In this document: in pieces, positions 1-7,408 of the stretch | Position numbering within the stretch: position 1 is the stretch's first letter | How the letters are laid out: every line of letters starts with the position of its first letter | Assembly: GCA_030604885.1 (NCBI GenBank) | Contig: JAUVUZ010000026.1 | Coordinates: 1-42,392, forward strand | DNA length: 42,392 bases | Source of the DNA: Alphaproteobacteria bacterium | GTDB lineage: Bacteria > Pseudomonadota > Alphaproteobacteria > Rhodospirillales > Rhodospirillaceae | Reading direction: 5' to 3' | The notes under the pieces: generated by a model | What the model saw: the letters and a program-made list of their open reading frames with translations, nothing else | Databases searched by the model: none | What the model was told of the DNA's origin: nothing | Made by a program: the position numbers and the translations under genes

Positions 1-273
1 GGCCGGGGTTCTAACCCCCTTCTCCCCACCAGTCAACCCCTTTCGGAGGACCGCCCCTTCCGCTCGCCGCTGCCGCTCTAAACCGCACCGCCTCGCGTCG
101 GGAGGCCACCTTCTAAGCCCTCACAGCACACCCGTCAAACACTTTTTTCATCAATTTGTCGGAAAGTGGCGCGGGTCAGGAAAACCGCCAGCCGGGCCTC
201 GGACGAAAACCGGTTTCGCCCTTGGCCGATCGGATGTTATGTGAACCGGACACGACAGAATGGGACCGATGCG
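1..273. other. Left-end noncoding stretch
   Basis: No gene can be supported here. Stop codons interrupt the frames and no family is recognisable. A tight inverted repeat, GGGGTT-CT-AACCCC, lies at 5-18 and may belong to the end of a feature left of the window. A T-rich patch at 141-158 may hold the promoter of the lipoprotein gene, but no clear -35/-10 pair is visible. Confidence 0.5.
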
Positions 274-807
274 ATGAATTCGACGCTACTCCGCCTCCTG
301 ATGCTCGCTGCGGGAATCCTGCTGGGATTGCAGATGATGGGCTGCTCGACCCAGAACCTTTCCGCCTCCCCCGCCGGGGAGAACGGCCAGCAGGCCACGC
401 CGGTCGCGAGCTTCAGCCAGTTCTCCGACATTCCGGTTCCCGCGGGCGCCAGCATGGACATGGATCGCTCGCTGCTGTTGGGCGCGGGCGAGGAATGGAC
501 CGGCCGCCTCGCCTACGACACCAGCACCAACAACGCCCAGGTGTTCGACCTCTACAAGGCGGAGATGCCGAAGTTCGGCTGGACCGAGCTGACGGTGATC
601 CGCGGCGACCGCAGCGTGATGACCTATCAGCGCGGCCAGCGCGTCGCCACCGTGGAGATCAAGGCGCGCACCCTTTATGGATCGTTCGTCACCGTCACGG
701 TGTCCCCCAACGCGTCTTCGGCAGGCGGCGGCTTCGGCTCCACCCCGGGGGTCTACGGCGGCGGCTCCTCTTCCTCCGGCAGCGTCAGTCGACAGCCCCT
801 GCGCTGA
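274..807 (+). CDS. Small outer-membrane-type lipoprotein, unknown function
   Basis: A 177-residue protein. The ATG at 274 is preferred over an upstream in-frame ATG at 166 because it puts a signal peptide at the N-terminus: a hydrophobic stretch LLRLLMLAAGILLGL ends in a lipobox-like MMGC, so Cys would be the lipidated first residue. The mature part has one compact domain of about 100 residues with the phrases DIPVPAGASMDMDRS and EMPKFGWTEL, followed by a low-complexity Gly/Ser tail. I recognise the sequence type from other Rhodospirillales-like genomes but know no function. The gene stands alone and ends at a bidirectional terminator shared with the convergent SPOR gene. Confidence 0.75.
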   Translation: MNSTLLRLLMLAAGILLGLQMMGCSTQNLSASPAGENGQQATPVASFSQFSDIPVPAGASMDMDRSLLLGAGEEWTGRLAYDTSTNNAQVFDLYKAEMPKFGWTELTVIRGDRSVMTYQRGQRVATVEIKARTLYGSFVTVTVSPNASSAGGGFGSTPGVYGGGSSSSGSVSRQPLR

Positions 808-825
808 AGGCGTGCCGCCGAATGG

Positions 826-858
826 AAAAAGGGCCTGGACATCGTCCAGGCCCTTTTT
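826..858. terminator. Bidirectional intrinsic terminator
   Basis: A perfect inverted repeat: AAAAAGGGCCTGGAC at 826-840, a 3-base loop, and GTCCAGGCCCTTTTT at 844-858. The GC-rich stem has an A-tract on one side and a T-tract on the other, so it can end transcripts from both the lipoprotein gene (+) and the SPOR gene (-), which converge here. Confidence 0.9.
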
Positions 859-879
859 CCATGTGCCGCGACGGGCGGT

Positions 880-2205
880 TCAGTCGTTGGTGACCTTGCA
901 GAACTGGCGCTTCGCCGCCAGGGCGCGACAGATGCCGGTGGCCTCGGCGTGGGTGGCGATCGGTCCGGCATAGAGGCGGAAGTAGTCGCCCTTCCCCGGC
1001 ACCGGGGCCTTGCGCACGTCGGGCGCCAGGGTGGCGAGCTGCGCCGGGAAACGCTTGAGCAGGTCCGCCCACCCCGCCTGCGCCTGGGCCTCGGTGCGGT
1101 AGGACGCCAGGTGGACGGTGGTCTGCCCCGGCAGCGGCGGCGCCGAAGCTCCGGCCGCCGCGGCCGGGCGTCCGCCGGGGATTAGCATCTGCGGCCCCGT
1201 GGCGCCGAGGGGAACGGTGGCGACGCTACCGGGCGAGGTGCCCGGCCCCTTCAGCCCGGCTTCGAGGGCGGCGAGTTCCGCCTTCATCTCGGCTTCGGTG
1301 ATGAGGTTCATCGCGCGCAGGCGTTCGAGCTGGCGCATGCGCTCGGCGGAGGCCAGCAGGTCCTTCGGCGCCCCTTCGGGCGCGGCGAGGGCGCCGGGCT
1401 TGGAGGGCAGCAGCGCGTCGAGGATCACCTCGCGCTCCATTTCGTATTCGCGCGGCGTGATCGACCGGCCCTGGAGGGCGCGCTGCAACGCCTTGAGGCG
1501 TTCGACGATCTGCTCCAGCCCCGGCACCGGGCGGTCGAGACCGGCGGCGGGCGGCGACTTCGACAACGGCAGCAGCGCACCGAGGTTGGGTGCGCGACGC
1601 GCGGCGTATTCCTCGGGCGTGACGAGCTGTTCGTCGCGCAGCTTCTGCAGGGTCTGGAAGCGGTCGGCGATGGCGCGGGTGCGCGGGTCGAGCGGCGCCA
1701 CGTCGGCCGCGGGGGCGACCGGCGCCGTCAGCCCCGGCGTCGTGGCGGGCGCGGGCCACCCGGCGGTGCCGCGCTGGAGATCGCCGTCGACGCGGCGGAC
1801 GTTGGCGGCGGCGATATCGGCCAGCGGCACCACGCGCGAGGGGTCCCACCCCTGCACCGTCGCAGCGCCGTTGGGCCGCTGCGCCAGCAGGTCCTCGTAC
1901 ATCTGGCGCGCCTTGAGCGGCCGGTTGGTGCTTTGATACAGCAGCCCGCCCGCCAGGAGGGCGTAAGGGTTGCGGGGGTCGCGCTTCAGCGCGCTGTCGA
2001 CGGCGGTTTCGGCGGCGGCGTAATCGCCCCGCGCCAACGCCGCCAGGGCCTGGTCGGCGGAGGCGTTGGCATCCGGCCCCATAGAGTCGAGAAACGTCTG
2101 CGGATTGCTCTGCGGGCCGCAGGCGGACAGCGCCGCCACCATCCCGACCACCGTGCCGAGCCGACCGATGCGGCCGCGCGTTGCGTAGTGACCCAAACTC
2201 ATCAT
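880..2205 (-). CDS. TPR/SPOR-domain lipoprotein
   Basis: A 441-residue protein. The N-terminus has a signal peptide with the lipobox LSACG, so it is probably lipidated. Residues of about 40-110 form TPR-like repeats (ADQALAALARGDYAAAETAVDSAL). The centre is Ala/Pro-rich with three short segments of the form ER...LRxxxLIT..E, recalling SHOCT-like motifs. The last ~75 residues form a SPOR domain (TTVHLASYRTEAQAQAGW to the C-terminus), which binds denuded septal peptidoglycan in known proteins, so a role in the envelope or at the division site is inferred. Two adjacent ATGs (2205 and 2202) follow a GGGAG ribosome site. A much longer open frame continues upstream on this strand but is antisense to the CYTH-CHAD gene and is not coding. 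Confidence 0.85.
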   Translation of the reverse strand: MMSLGHYATRGRIGRLGTVVGMVAALSACGPQSNPQTFLDSMGPDANASADQALAALARGDYAAAETAVDSALKRDPRNPYALLAGGLLYQSTNRPLKARQMYEDLLAQRPNGAATVQGWDPSRVVPLADIAAANVRRVDGDLQRGTAGWPAPATTPGLTAPVAPAADVAPLDPRTRAIADRFQTLQKLRDEQLVTPEEYAARRAPNLGALLPLSKSPPAAGLDRPVPGLEQIVERLKALQRALQGRSITPREYEMEREVILDALLPSKPGALAAPEGAPKDLLASAERMRQLERLRAMNLITEAEMKAELAALEAGLKGPGTSPGSVATVPLGATGPQMLIPGGRPAAAAGASAPPLPGQTTVHLASYRTEAQAQAGWADLLKRFPAQLATLAPDVRKAPVPGKGDYFRLYAGPIATHAEATGICRALAAKRQFCKVTND

Positions 2206-2397
2206 GCCCCACTCCCGATACCGTTCCCCGGCGGAAGTGTGACCATTCCGCCGCCCAGACGCAAGCCGGTCTCTTTGCGGTTGATATTGCAAGAAAACGA
2301 CAACCATATACGGCGCCGCGGGCGCTGGACTGGCGCAACGGCGGCTATATATACTGCAAAGACGCGGAGCGCGTCGGCCGCCGGGGGAGGAACCGTG

Positions 2398-3960
2398 ATG
2401 TCGGAAGCCGGAGTGAGTGGGGCCTCGGAAAGCGAGATCGAACTCAAACTCCTCGCCGCCCCGGGCGGCGCCAAGGGCCTCTGGACCCTTCCGGCGGTCA
2501 AGGCGCTGCTGAGCAAGCCGCCACGGGCGCGGCGAGTGCGCACCGTCTACCACGACACTCCCGAGGCCGACCTGATGCGCGCGGGCTGCGCCCTCCGGGT
2601 GCGGGAGGTCGACGGCAAGTTCGAGCAACATCTCAAGACCGCGGGCAGCGTCGAGGGCGGGTTGTTCAAGCGTCACGAGTGGCGCAGCCCGCTCGCCTCC
2701 GCCACGCCCGATCCCCCGTCCCTTCCGCCCGAGGCGGCGGAGTTGCTGGCGCCGTTCGCCGCCGCGCTGCGGCCGGTGTTCGAAACCGACGTGGAGCGCA
2801 CCGACGCGGTGCTGAGCAACGGCGTGTTCGCGGTCGAGATCGCGGCCGACGACGGCTGGGTGCGCGCCTTCGACGCGGCGGGCCGGGTGGCGCGCGAGAC
2901 GCCGTTGTGCGAGATCGAGCTGGAGTGGCGCGCCGGCCCGGCAGCGCACGTCTTCGACCTCGCCCTCGACATCTCCGAACGCCTGCCGCTGGTGGTGGGC
3001 TGGCAGAGCAAGGCGGAACGCGGCTACGCCCTGGCGCTGGCGCTCGCCCCCTCGGCGCGCCGCGCGGCTACCCTCGCCCTCGCCCCCGACGCCTCGGTCT
3101 CCCGGGCGGCGGCGGCGATTCTCGGCGAGGGGATGAACCACTTCCTCGCCAACCAACCCTATTTCGAAAGCCACGGCGCGGTGGAGGCGGTTCACCAGAT
3201 GCGGGTGGCCTGCCGCAGGCTGCGGGCGGCGCTGTCGCTGTTCCGGCCGGTTCTGCCCCCCGACGAGATCGCCGCGTTCCGCGACGGCTTCCGCGATCTC
3301 GCCCGCGCCCTCGGCGCGGTGCGCGACATCGACGTGCTCGAGGCCCAGGTTCTCGCGCCGCTGATCGAGGAGCCGCTCACCCCGGACGCGGTGCGGGAGC
3401 GGCTGGAGGCGTTGCGGCCGCGCCTGGCGCAACGCCGCATCGAGGGCCTGGCGAAGGCGGCCGACCTGGTGCGGGCGCCGGAGACCGCCCGGCTGCTGTT
3501 GCGCCTGGGGCGCCGGGTCACCCTCCTCGCCGCCGACGACTCGGCGACGCCGTTCGGCGAATTCGCCGACGAAACCCTGAAGACCCGGCACCGCAAGCTC
3601 GCCCGCCGGGCGCGTAAGCTCAAGCAGCAGACCCCCGAGGACCGCCACCGCGTGCGCATCGCCGCCAAAAAGGTGCGCTACGCCGCCGAATTCTTCCGCG
3701 CCCGCTATGGCGAGAAGCCGATGTCCCGCTACCTCGACGCCCTCGGCGAGTTGCAGGACGTGCTGGGCGACCTCAACGACATCGCGGGAATCGCCGACGT
3801 TCTGGAGCGCGCCATCGACGATGAGCGCAGCGTCCGCCTCATCGCCGGATACGCGATGGGGTGGCACACCCGCCGGATGCGCGCCTGCCTCGACGAGGCC
3901 GAGGAGATTCTCCACCTCATCCGGAAGGCGCAGCCCTTCGAGAGCCGGGCGAAACGATAG
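2398..3960 (+). CDS. CYTH and CHAD domain protein
   Basis: A 520-residue protein. The ATG at 2398 sits 8 bases after a GGGGAGG ribosome site. The CYTH domain (about residues 10-210) opens with the metal and triphosphate-binding signature EIELK. The CHAD domain (about 225-515) is helical with conserved basic motifs VHQMRVACRRLRAAL and HRVRIAAKKVRYAAEFF, which bind polyphosphate in characterised CHAD proteins. The architecture is common in alphaproteobacteria. CYTH enzymes hydrolyse triphosphates such as inorganic tripolyphosphate, so a role as a polyphosphate-associated triphosphatase is likely but inferred. It is divergent from the SPOR gene, from which it is separated by about 190 bases. Confidence 0.9.
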   Translation: MSEAGVSGASESEIELKLLAAPGGAKGLWTLPAVKALLSKPPRARRVRTVYHDTPEADLMRAGCALRVREVDGKFEQHLKTAGSVEGGLFKRHEWRSPLASATPDPPSLPPEAAELLAPFAAALRPVFETDVERTDAVLSNGVFAVEIAADDGWVRAFDAAGRVARETPLCEIELEWRAGPAAHVFDLALDISERLPLVVGWQSKAERGYALALALAPSARRAATLALAPDASVSRAAAAILGEGMNHFLANQPYFESHGAVEAVHQMRVACRRLRAALSLFRPVLPPDEIAAFRDGFRDLARALGAVRDIDVLEAQVLAPLIEEPLTPDAVRERLEALRPRLAQRRIEGLAKAADLVRAPETARLLLRLGRRVTLLAADDSATPFGEFADETLKTRHRKLARRARKLKQQTPEDRHRVRIAAKKVRYAAEFFRARYGEKPMSRYLDALGELQDVLGDLNDIAGIADVLERAIDDERSVRLIAGYAMGWHTRRMRACLDEAEEILHLIRKAQPFESRAKR

Positions 3961-4250
3961 GTATTCGTTATCGCAACCTTGGATTTTTTCCGATCGCACC
4001 GATGCGATGCCCGCAGTGCGACAAAAATATCAGCAAATCGCCTGAATTTTCGTCCGGCAATGCAAAATTTCTTTCTCGTTGCAATGCGTTGAAGGCATAC
4101 TTCGCAGCTAGGGCGGCAGTCTGGGCAAGAACAACAACACCACCCTGAACGCGCGCCGGAACGGGTCGTTTTGCCTTGGGGGAACCGCTGCGGGGAGCCG
4201 TGGCGGAGGTCGAGGGCAACGCGGCGATTTTGGCAGTGGGGCAAGAGGTT

Positions 4251-4685
4251 ATGGTTACCGCAACGGTGAAGTGGTTCAACCCGACCAAGGGGTTCGGGTT
4301 CGTGACGATGAGCGACGGAACGCCCGATGCGTTCCTCCACATTTCGACGATCGAACCCCTGGGGTTCCGCAATCTGCCGCAGGGTGCGGTGGTGGAATGC
4401 GAGATCGGCGACGGTCCGCGCGGCCTTCAGGTCAAGACCGTGCTCTCGGTGCGCGACGCCGAGGCCGACACCTCCGGCGCGGAAGCCGAGGGTACGGTGA
4501 AATTCTTCAACACGGCCAAGGGATTCGGTTTCGTCGTCCCCGATAGCGGCGGTCCCGACGTGTTCGTTCACGCGCGCACCTTGCAGCAGCACGGCGTCGC
4601 CGAGCTGCAACAGGGGCAGCGGGTTCGCCTGGTGATGGCCAACGGACCCAAGGGACTCCAGGCGGTCGACGTCATACCGCTCTAG
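4251..4685 (+). CDS. Two-domain cold-shock protein
   Basis: A 144-residue protein made of two cold-shock domains. Domain 1 (residues 3-65) has ATVKWFN, RNP1 KGFGFV and RNP2 DAFLHI. Domain 2 (about 80-142) has GTVKFFN, KGFGFV and DVFVHA. Each domain is an OB-fold binding single-stranded RNA or DNA, acting as an RNA chaperone. The double arrangement is typical of alphaproteobacteria. The ATG at 4251 follows AAGAGG closely and starts right at the fold; an in-frame ATG at 4176 would add 25 residues that match nothing. The upstream gap of nearly 300 bases, AT-richer than its surroundings, could provide the long 5' leader usual for cold-shock mRNAs, but no clear promoter was found. Confidence 0.93.
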   Translation: MVTATVKWFNPTKGFGFVTMSDGTPDAFLHISTIEPLGFRNLPQGAVVECEIGDGPRGLQVKTVLSVRDAEADTSGAEAEGTVKFFNTAKGFGFVVPDSGGPDVFVHARTLQQHGVAELQQGQRVRLVMANGPKGLQAVDVIPL

Positions 4686-4693
4686 ACGAACCG

Positions 4694-4719
4694 GCGCGGC
4701 GCGCGCCACCGCGCCGCGC
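4694..4719 (+). terminator. Hairpin after the cold-shock gene
   Basis: Ten-base perfect arms GCGCGGCGCG (4694-4703) and CGCGCCGCGC (4710-4719) with a 6-base loop, 9 bases after the stop codon. There is no T-tract, so it is either a weak or Rho-assisted terminator or a 3' stabiliser. Confidence 0.4.
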
Positions 4720-4962
4720 GCAACGACATGCGACACGCCGGGAGCCGCCGCGCAGCGGCCCCGGATCAGACGCTGACGACCGGCTCCCGGGAAGGAGATG
4801 CGGCCGTTTGGCGGGTTGCCGCGATTTTTGCTGGCTCGCGCCCGGGCACCCGGGCTATACCCTCAAGCAGGGTGAGCCGCTCCCGCAACCGCCTCCGCCG
4901 CAGGCGACGGATGGCATCGGCCCACGGCCCGGCGCCGCAGCGCCGCAGGAAAGCGCGAAAAA

Positions 4963-6174
4963 ATGAACTACGAACGGTTTTTCGACGAACGGATCTCCGG
5001 CCTGAAGGCGGAGGGCCGCTATCGCGTGTTCACCGAGATCATGCGCCGCGTCTCGCACTTCCCGGAAGCCGACCGCTACACCCCGCAGGGCACCCGCGAC
5101 ATCGTGGTGTGGTGTTCCAACGACTACCTCGGCATGGGCCAGCACCCCTCGGTGCTCGCGGCGATGCACGAGGCCATCGACATCTGCGGCGCGGGCGCGG
5201 GCGGCACCCGGAACATCTCGGGCAACAACCGTTTCCATGTCCTCCTCGAGCAGGAACTCGCGGATCTCCACGGCCTCGACGCGGCGCTGCTGTTCACCAG
5301 CGGCTACACCGCCAACATGACGACGCTGATGACCCTCGGCGCCGGGATCCCCGGGTGCATCATCTTTTCCGACGCGCAGAACCACAACTCGATGATCGAG
5401 GGCATCCGGCATTCGCGGGCGCCGCGCCAGGTGTTCCGCCACAACGACGTGGCGCACCTGGAGTCGCTGCTGGCGGCGGCGCCCAAGGACGCGCCGAAGC
5501 TGATCGCCTTCGAGTCGGTGTATTCGATGGACGGCGACATCGCGCCGATCGCGGCGATCTGCGACCTCGCCGACAAATACGGCGCCATGACCTTCCTCGA
5601 CGAGGTCCACGCGGTGGGGATGTACGGCGCCCACGGCGGCGGCGTCTCCGAGCGGGACGGCCAGTCCGCCCGGCTCACCTTCATCCAGGGCACGCTCGCC
5701 AAGGCGATCGGCGTTCACGGCGGCTATGTCGCCGGGTCCCGCGCCGCCATCGACTTCCTGCGCTCGTTCGGCCAGGGGTTCATCTTCTCCTCGGCGATGC
5801 CGCCCGCGGTCGCCGCCGGGGCGCGCGCCAGCATCCAATGGCTCAAGCAGCATCCGGAAATCCGCGACCGCCACCAGGAGCGCGCCGCCACCCTGCGGGC
5901 CAAGCTCCAGGCCGCCGACCTGCCGGTGATCGTGACCGACAGCCACATCGTGCCGGTGCTGGTGGGCGACGCCACCCGCTGCAAGAAGGCCTCCGACCTG
6001 CTGCTGGAGGAACACGGCATCTACATCCAGCCGATCAACTACCCCACCGTGCCGCGCGGCTCCGAGCGCCTGCGCATCACGCCGACGCCGCTGCACACCG
6101 ACGCGCAGATGGACGCGCTGGTGGAAGCGTTGCAGGCGGTGTGGGGCAAGCTCGACCTCAAGATGTCGGCCTGA
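4963..6174 (+). CDS. hemA: 5-aminolevulinate synthase
   Basis: A 403-residue pyridoxal-phosphate enzyme that condenses glycine with succinyl-CoA to 5-aminolevulinate, the first step of tetrapyrrole synthesis by the Shemin (C4) route, a hallmark of alphaproteobacteria. Visible signatures are [15 protein letters not shown], the glycine-rich [28 protein letters not shown]-type sequence around DEVHAVG, and the Schiff-base lysine Lys247 in [16 protein letters not shown]. The length is that of the family. The start is the ATG at 4963 right after an A-rich stretch. The gene is monocistronic and converges on the thioesterase gene. The upstream gap of 277 bases shows no convincing promoter; TATACC at 4856-4861 lacks a properly spaced -35 box. 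Confidence 0.97.
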   Translation: MNYERFFDERISGLKAEGRYRVFTEIMRRVSHFPEADRYTPQGTRDIVVWCSNDYLGMGQHPSVLAAMHEAIDICGAGAGGTRNISGNNRFHVLLEQELADLHGLDAALLFTSGYTANMTTLMTLGAGIPGCIIFSDAQNHNSMIEGIRHSRAPRQVFRHNDVAHLESLLAAAPKDAPKLIAFESVYSMDGDIAPIAAICDLADKYGAMTFLDEVHAVGMYGAHGGGVSERDGQSARLTFIQGTLAKAIGVHGGYVAGSRAAIDFLRSFGQGFIFSSAMPPAVAAGARASIQWLKQHPEIRDRHQERAATLRAKLQAADLPVIVTDSHIVPVLVGDATRCKKASDLLLEEHGIYIQPINYPTVPRGSERLRITPTPLHTDAQMDALVEALQAVWGKLDLKMSA

Positions 6175-6205
6175 GGCCCCACGCCCTCGACCCGGTTCGA
6201 CGCCG

Positions 6206-6670
6206 TCAGCCCCGCGCTGGCGGCGTCATCGTTTCCGGCATCCGCACCAGCACCGCGCGGGCGCGGGCACGGGCTTCGCCGCGGGCGGACAGGGTCACCT
6301 CCGCCACCACCTTGCGCGCCCCCACCTCCAGCGGCACGCCGCGCAGCGTCAGCTCGCAGCCGATCGGCGTGGGGGCGAGGTAGTCGATTTCCAGCCGCGC
6401 GGTGACGAACCGCAGGGAGCCGACCGGCACCCCCGCCGCCTCGGCCGCCGCCGCCGCCGCGGTGCCGGTGGCGTGGCAATCGATCAGCGACGCGATCATG
6501 CCGCCGTAGACGAACCCGGGGATCGCGGTGTGGAACGGTTCGGGGGTGTGCCGCGCCTCGGCCACGCCGTCCCGCCAGTAGCTCTTCAGGCGGTGGCCGT
6601 GGGGGTTGAGGCGGCCGCAGCCGTAGCAGTGGCCCACGTCGTCCGCGTAGGCATCCTGAATCGCCCCCAT
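6206..6670 (-). CDS. PaaI-type hotdog thioesterase
   Basis: A 154-residue single hotdog-fold protein of the PaaI/YbgC-like acyl-CoA thioesterase group. The motif HCYGCGRLNPHG near the N-terminus and FVYGGMIASLIDCHATGTA (the helix that carries the catalytic acid and backbone oxyanion site) are characteristic. It probably hydrolyses an acyl-CoA; the substrate cannot be told from sequence. The ATG at 6670 is chosen because it follows a purine-rich AAGGGGGCGGGG; a further in-frame ATG at 6778 would add 36 residues that lie in a noncoding region. It converges on hemA with a 31-base gap. Confidence 0.85.
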   Translation of the reverse strand: MGAIQDAYADDVGHCYGCGRLNPHGHRLKSYWRDGVAEARHTPEPFHTAIPGFVYGGMIASLIDCHATGTAAAAAAEAAGVPVGSLRFVTARLEIDYLAPTPIGCELTLRGVPLEVGARKVVAEVTLSARGEARARARAVLVRMPETMTPPARG

Positions 6671-6786
6671 CCCCGCCCCCTTCGAAATCGCTCCGGCCTT
6701 CCCCCGAGAGTCTCCTCCGACGAGGGGGAAAATCAAGGCATGGCTGGCGGTGACGGGATCGGTGCCGCTTCGTTCCACGAAAACGT

Positions 6787-6813
6787 GGACCCCGGGTCAA
6801 GCCCGGGGTGACG
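6787..6813. repeat. Alphaproteobacterial palindromic intergenic repeat
   Basis: The core is ACCCCGGGTC followed by AAGCCCGGGGTGACG, an inverted repeat of CCCCGGG and CCCGGGG flanked by GTGG and TGACGAG. Sequences of this form, with CCCGGG arms around TCAAG or CTTGA, are dispersed between genes in many alphaproteobacteria. This is the only copy seen in the window. Function is uncertain. Confidence 0.7.
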
Positions 6814-6854
6814 AGTTTTAAGAGAATGGGGATAGCAGACGCCGGGGCTGGAGA

Positions 6855-6906
6855 GTGTCGGGAGACACCCGCCCGCTCGGGTGGTGGAGCGGAGGGCTTC
6901 CTCCGC
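6855..6906. repeat. Cluster of perfect hairpins
   Basis: Hairpin A: GTGTC-GGGA-GACAC (6855-6868). Hairpin B: CACCCG, 6-base loop, CGGGTG (6866-6883). Hairpin C: GCGGAGG-GCTT-CCTCCGC (6889-6906). A and B share the bases at 6866-6868 and cannot form fully together. The segment may be a degenerate intergenic repeat or part of a structured RNA; no Rfam family is recognised. Confidence 0.5.
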
Positions 6907-6990
6907 CCCCGCCCGACCGGCGCAGGGGTTGCGTTGCGAATCGGTCGCGCTCGAGTCTTTCGAACCACGCGGACGCCCGTTAGGGAAAAC

Positions 6991-7010
6991 GTCATAGAAC
7001 CGGCTATGAC
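6991..7010. promoter_or_regulatory. Perfect dyad, possible operator upstream of pflB
   Basis: GTCATAG, a 6-base spacer AACCGG, then CTATGAC: seven-base perfect arms spanning 20 bases, about two helical turns, as for a dimeric regulator. No T-tract follows, so it does not look like a terminator. It lies about 400 bases upstream of the pflB start and 115 bases upstream of the possible sigma-54 promoter. Confidence 0.4.
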
Positions 7011-7124
7011 CACCGTCGTTTCGATATAAACAGTGAAAATTATGCAATCCAGACCGCATTCAAAGTCTTCCGATATTGCCGCGAGGACGCTGAAAGTTTC
7101 CGGAAATTACTGTCAAAAAACACA

Positions 7125-7140
7125 TGGGAATGCGGTTGCA
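7125..7140 (+). promoter_or_regulatory. Possible sigma-54 promoter for pflBA
   Basis: TGGGAATGCGGTTGCA has the invariant GG-N10-GC spacing of sigma-54 promoters and matches TGG, A and TTGCA of the consensus TGGCACG-N4-TTGCA, with mismatches between. It would give a leader of about 255 bases before pflB. The perfect palindrome TTTCCGGAAA ends 18 bases upstream. The assignment rests on pattern only. Confidence 0.3.
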
Positions 7141-7408
7141 CTCCACCCGGAAGCGCGGGTAGATTGCGCCCGGCCGAGATCGGGACTGCCGAAAACTGGC
7201 CCCCGGTCCGCTCCGTCGCAGCAGCCTCCCTCCGCCATGCGGAAGGTAAAACCCGAGGCGCCGACGGCCGCGCGCCCCGCACCCCGGTCTGGACCCCGGC
7301 GTGTTCAAAGGCGCGCTCTCCGTGGAACGAAGCTCGGAAATTCAATGCCGACCCCCAACCGGGTCCGGCTCGCTCGCACTGCGCGTGTTCGTGATGGGAG
7401 ATTAGGGT

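Larger units (their letters stand above)
6671..7408. other. 738-base noncoding region upstream of pflB
   Basis: No protein gene is supported. The stretch holds an alphaproteobacterial palindromic repeat (6787-6813), a cluster of hairpins (6855-6906), a perfect dyad (6991-7010), a 10-base palindrome TTTCCGGAAA (7097-7106) and a possible sigma-54 promoter (7125-7140). The right half is AT-richer than the genes around it, as expected for a regulatory region. No consensus FNR site (TTGAT-N4-ATCAA) was found by eye, which is notable ahead of an anaerobic gene. Confidence 0.6.

Noticed and set aside
2206-3999. Upstream extension of the SPOR gene frame on the minus strand
   Set aside because: It is antisense to the CYTH-CHAD gene, has Arg/Gly-rich translation and no family similarity; the signal peptide and ribosome site place the real start at 2205.
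4002-4148. Possible 48-residue zinc-ribbon peptide beginning MRCPQC
   Set aside because: Only one CxxC is present, there is no second metal pair, the ribosome site is poor and codon use differs from real genes here; the stretch fits better as part of the leader region of the cold-shock gene.
4828-4861. Possible hemA promoter TTGCTG and TATACC
   Set aside because: The spacer is 22 bases, too long for a sigma-70 promoter.
6787-6813. Palindrome as a terminator of the thioesterase or of a transcript toward pflB
   Set aside because: It matches the dispersed alphaproteobacterial intergenic repeat and has no adjoining T-tract of useful length in the - direction; TTTT follows on + after several bases, but no gene precedes it on that strand nearby.
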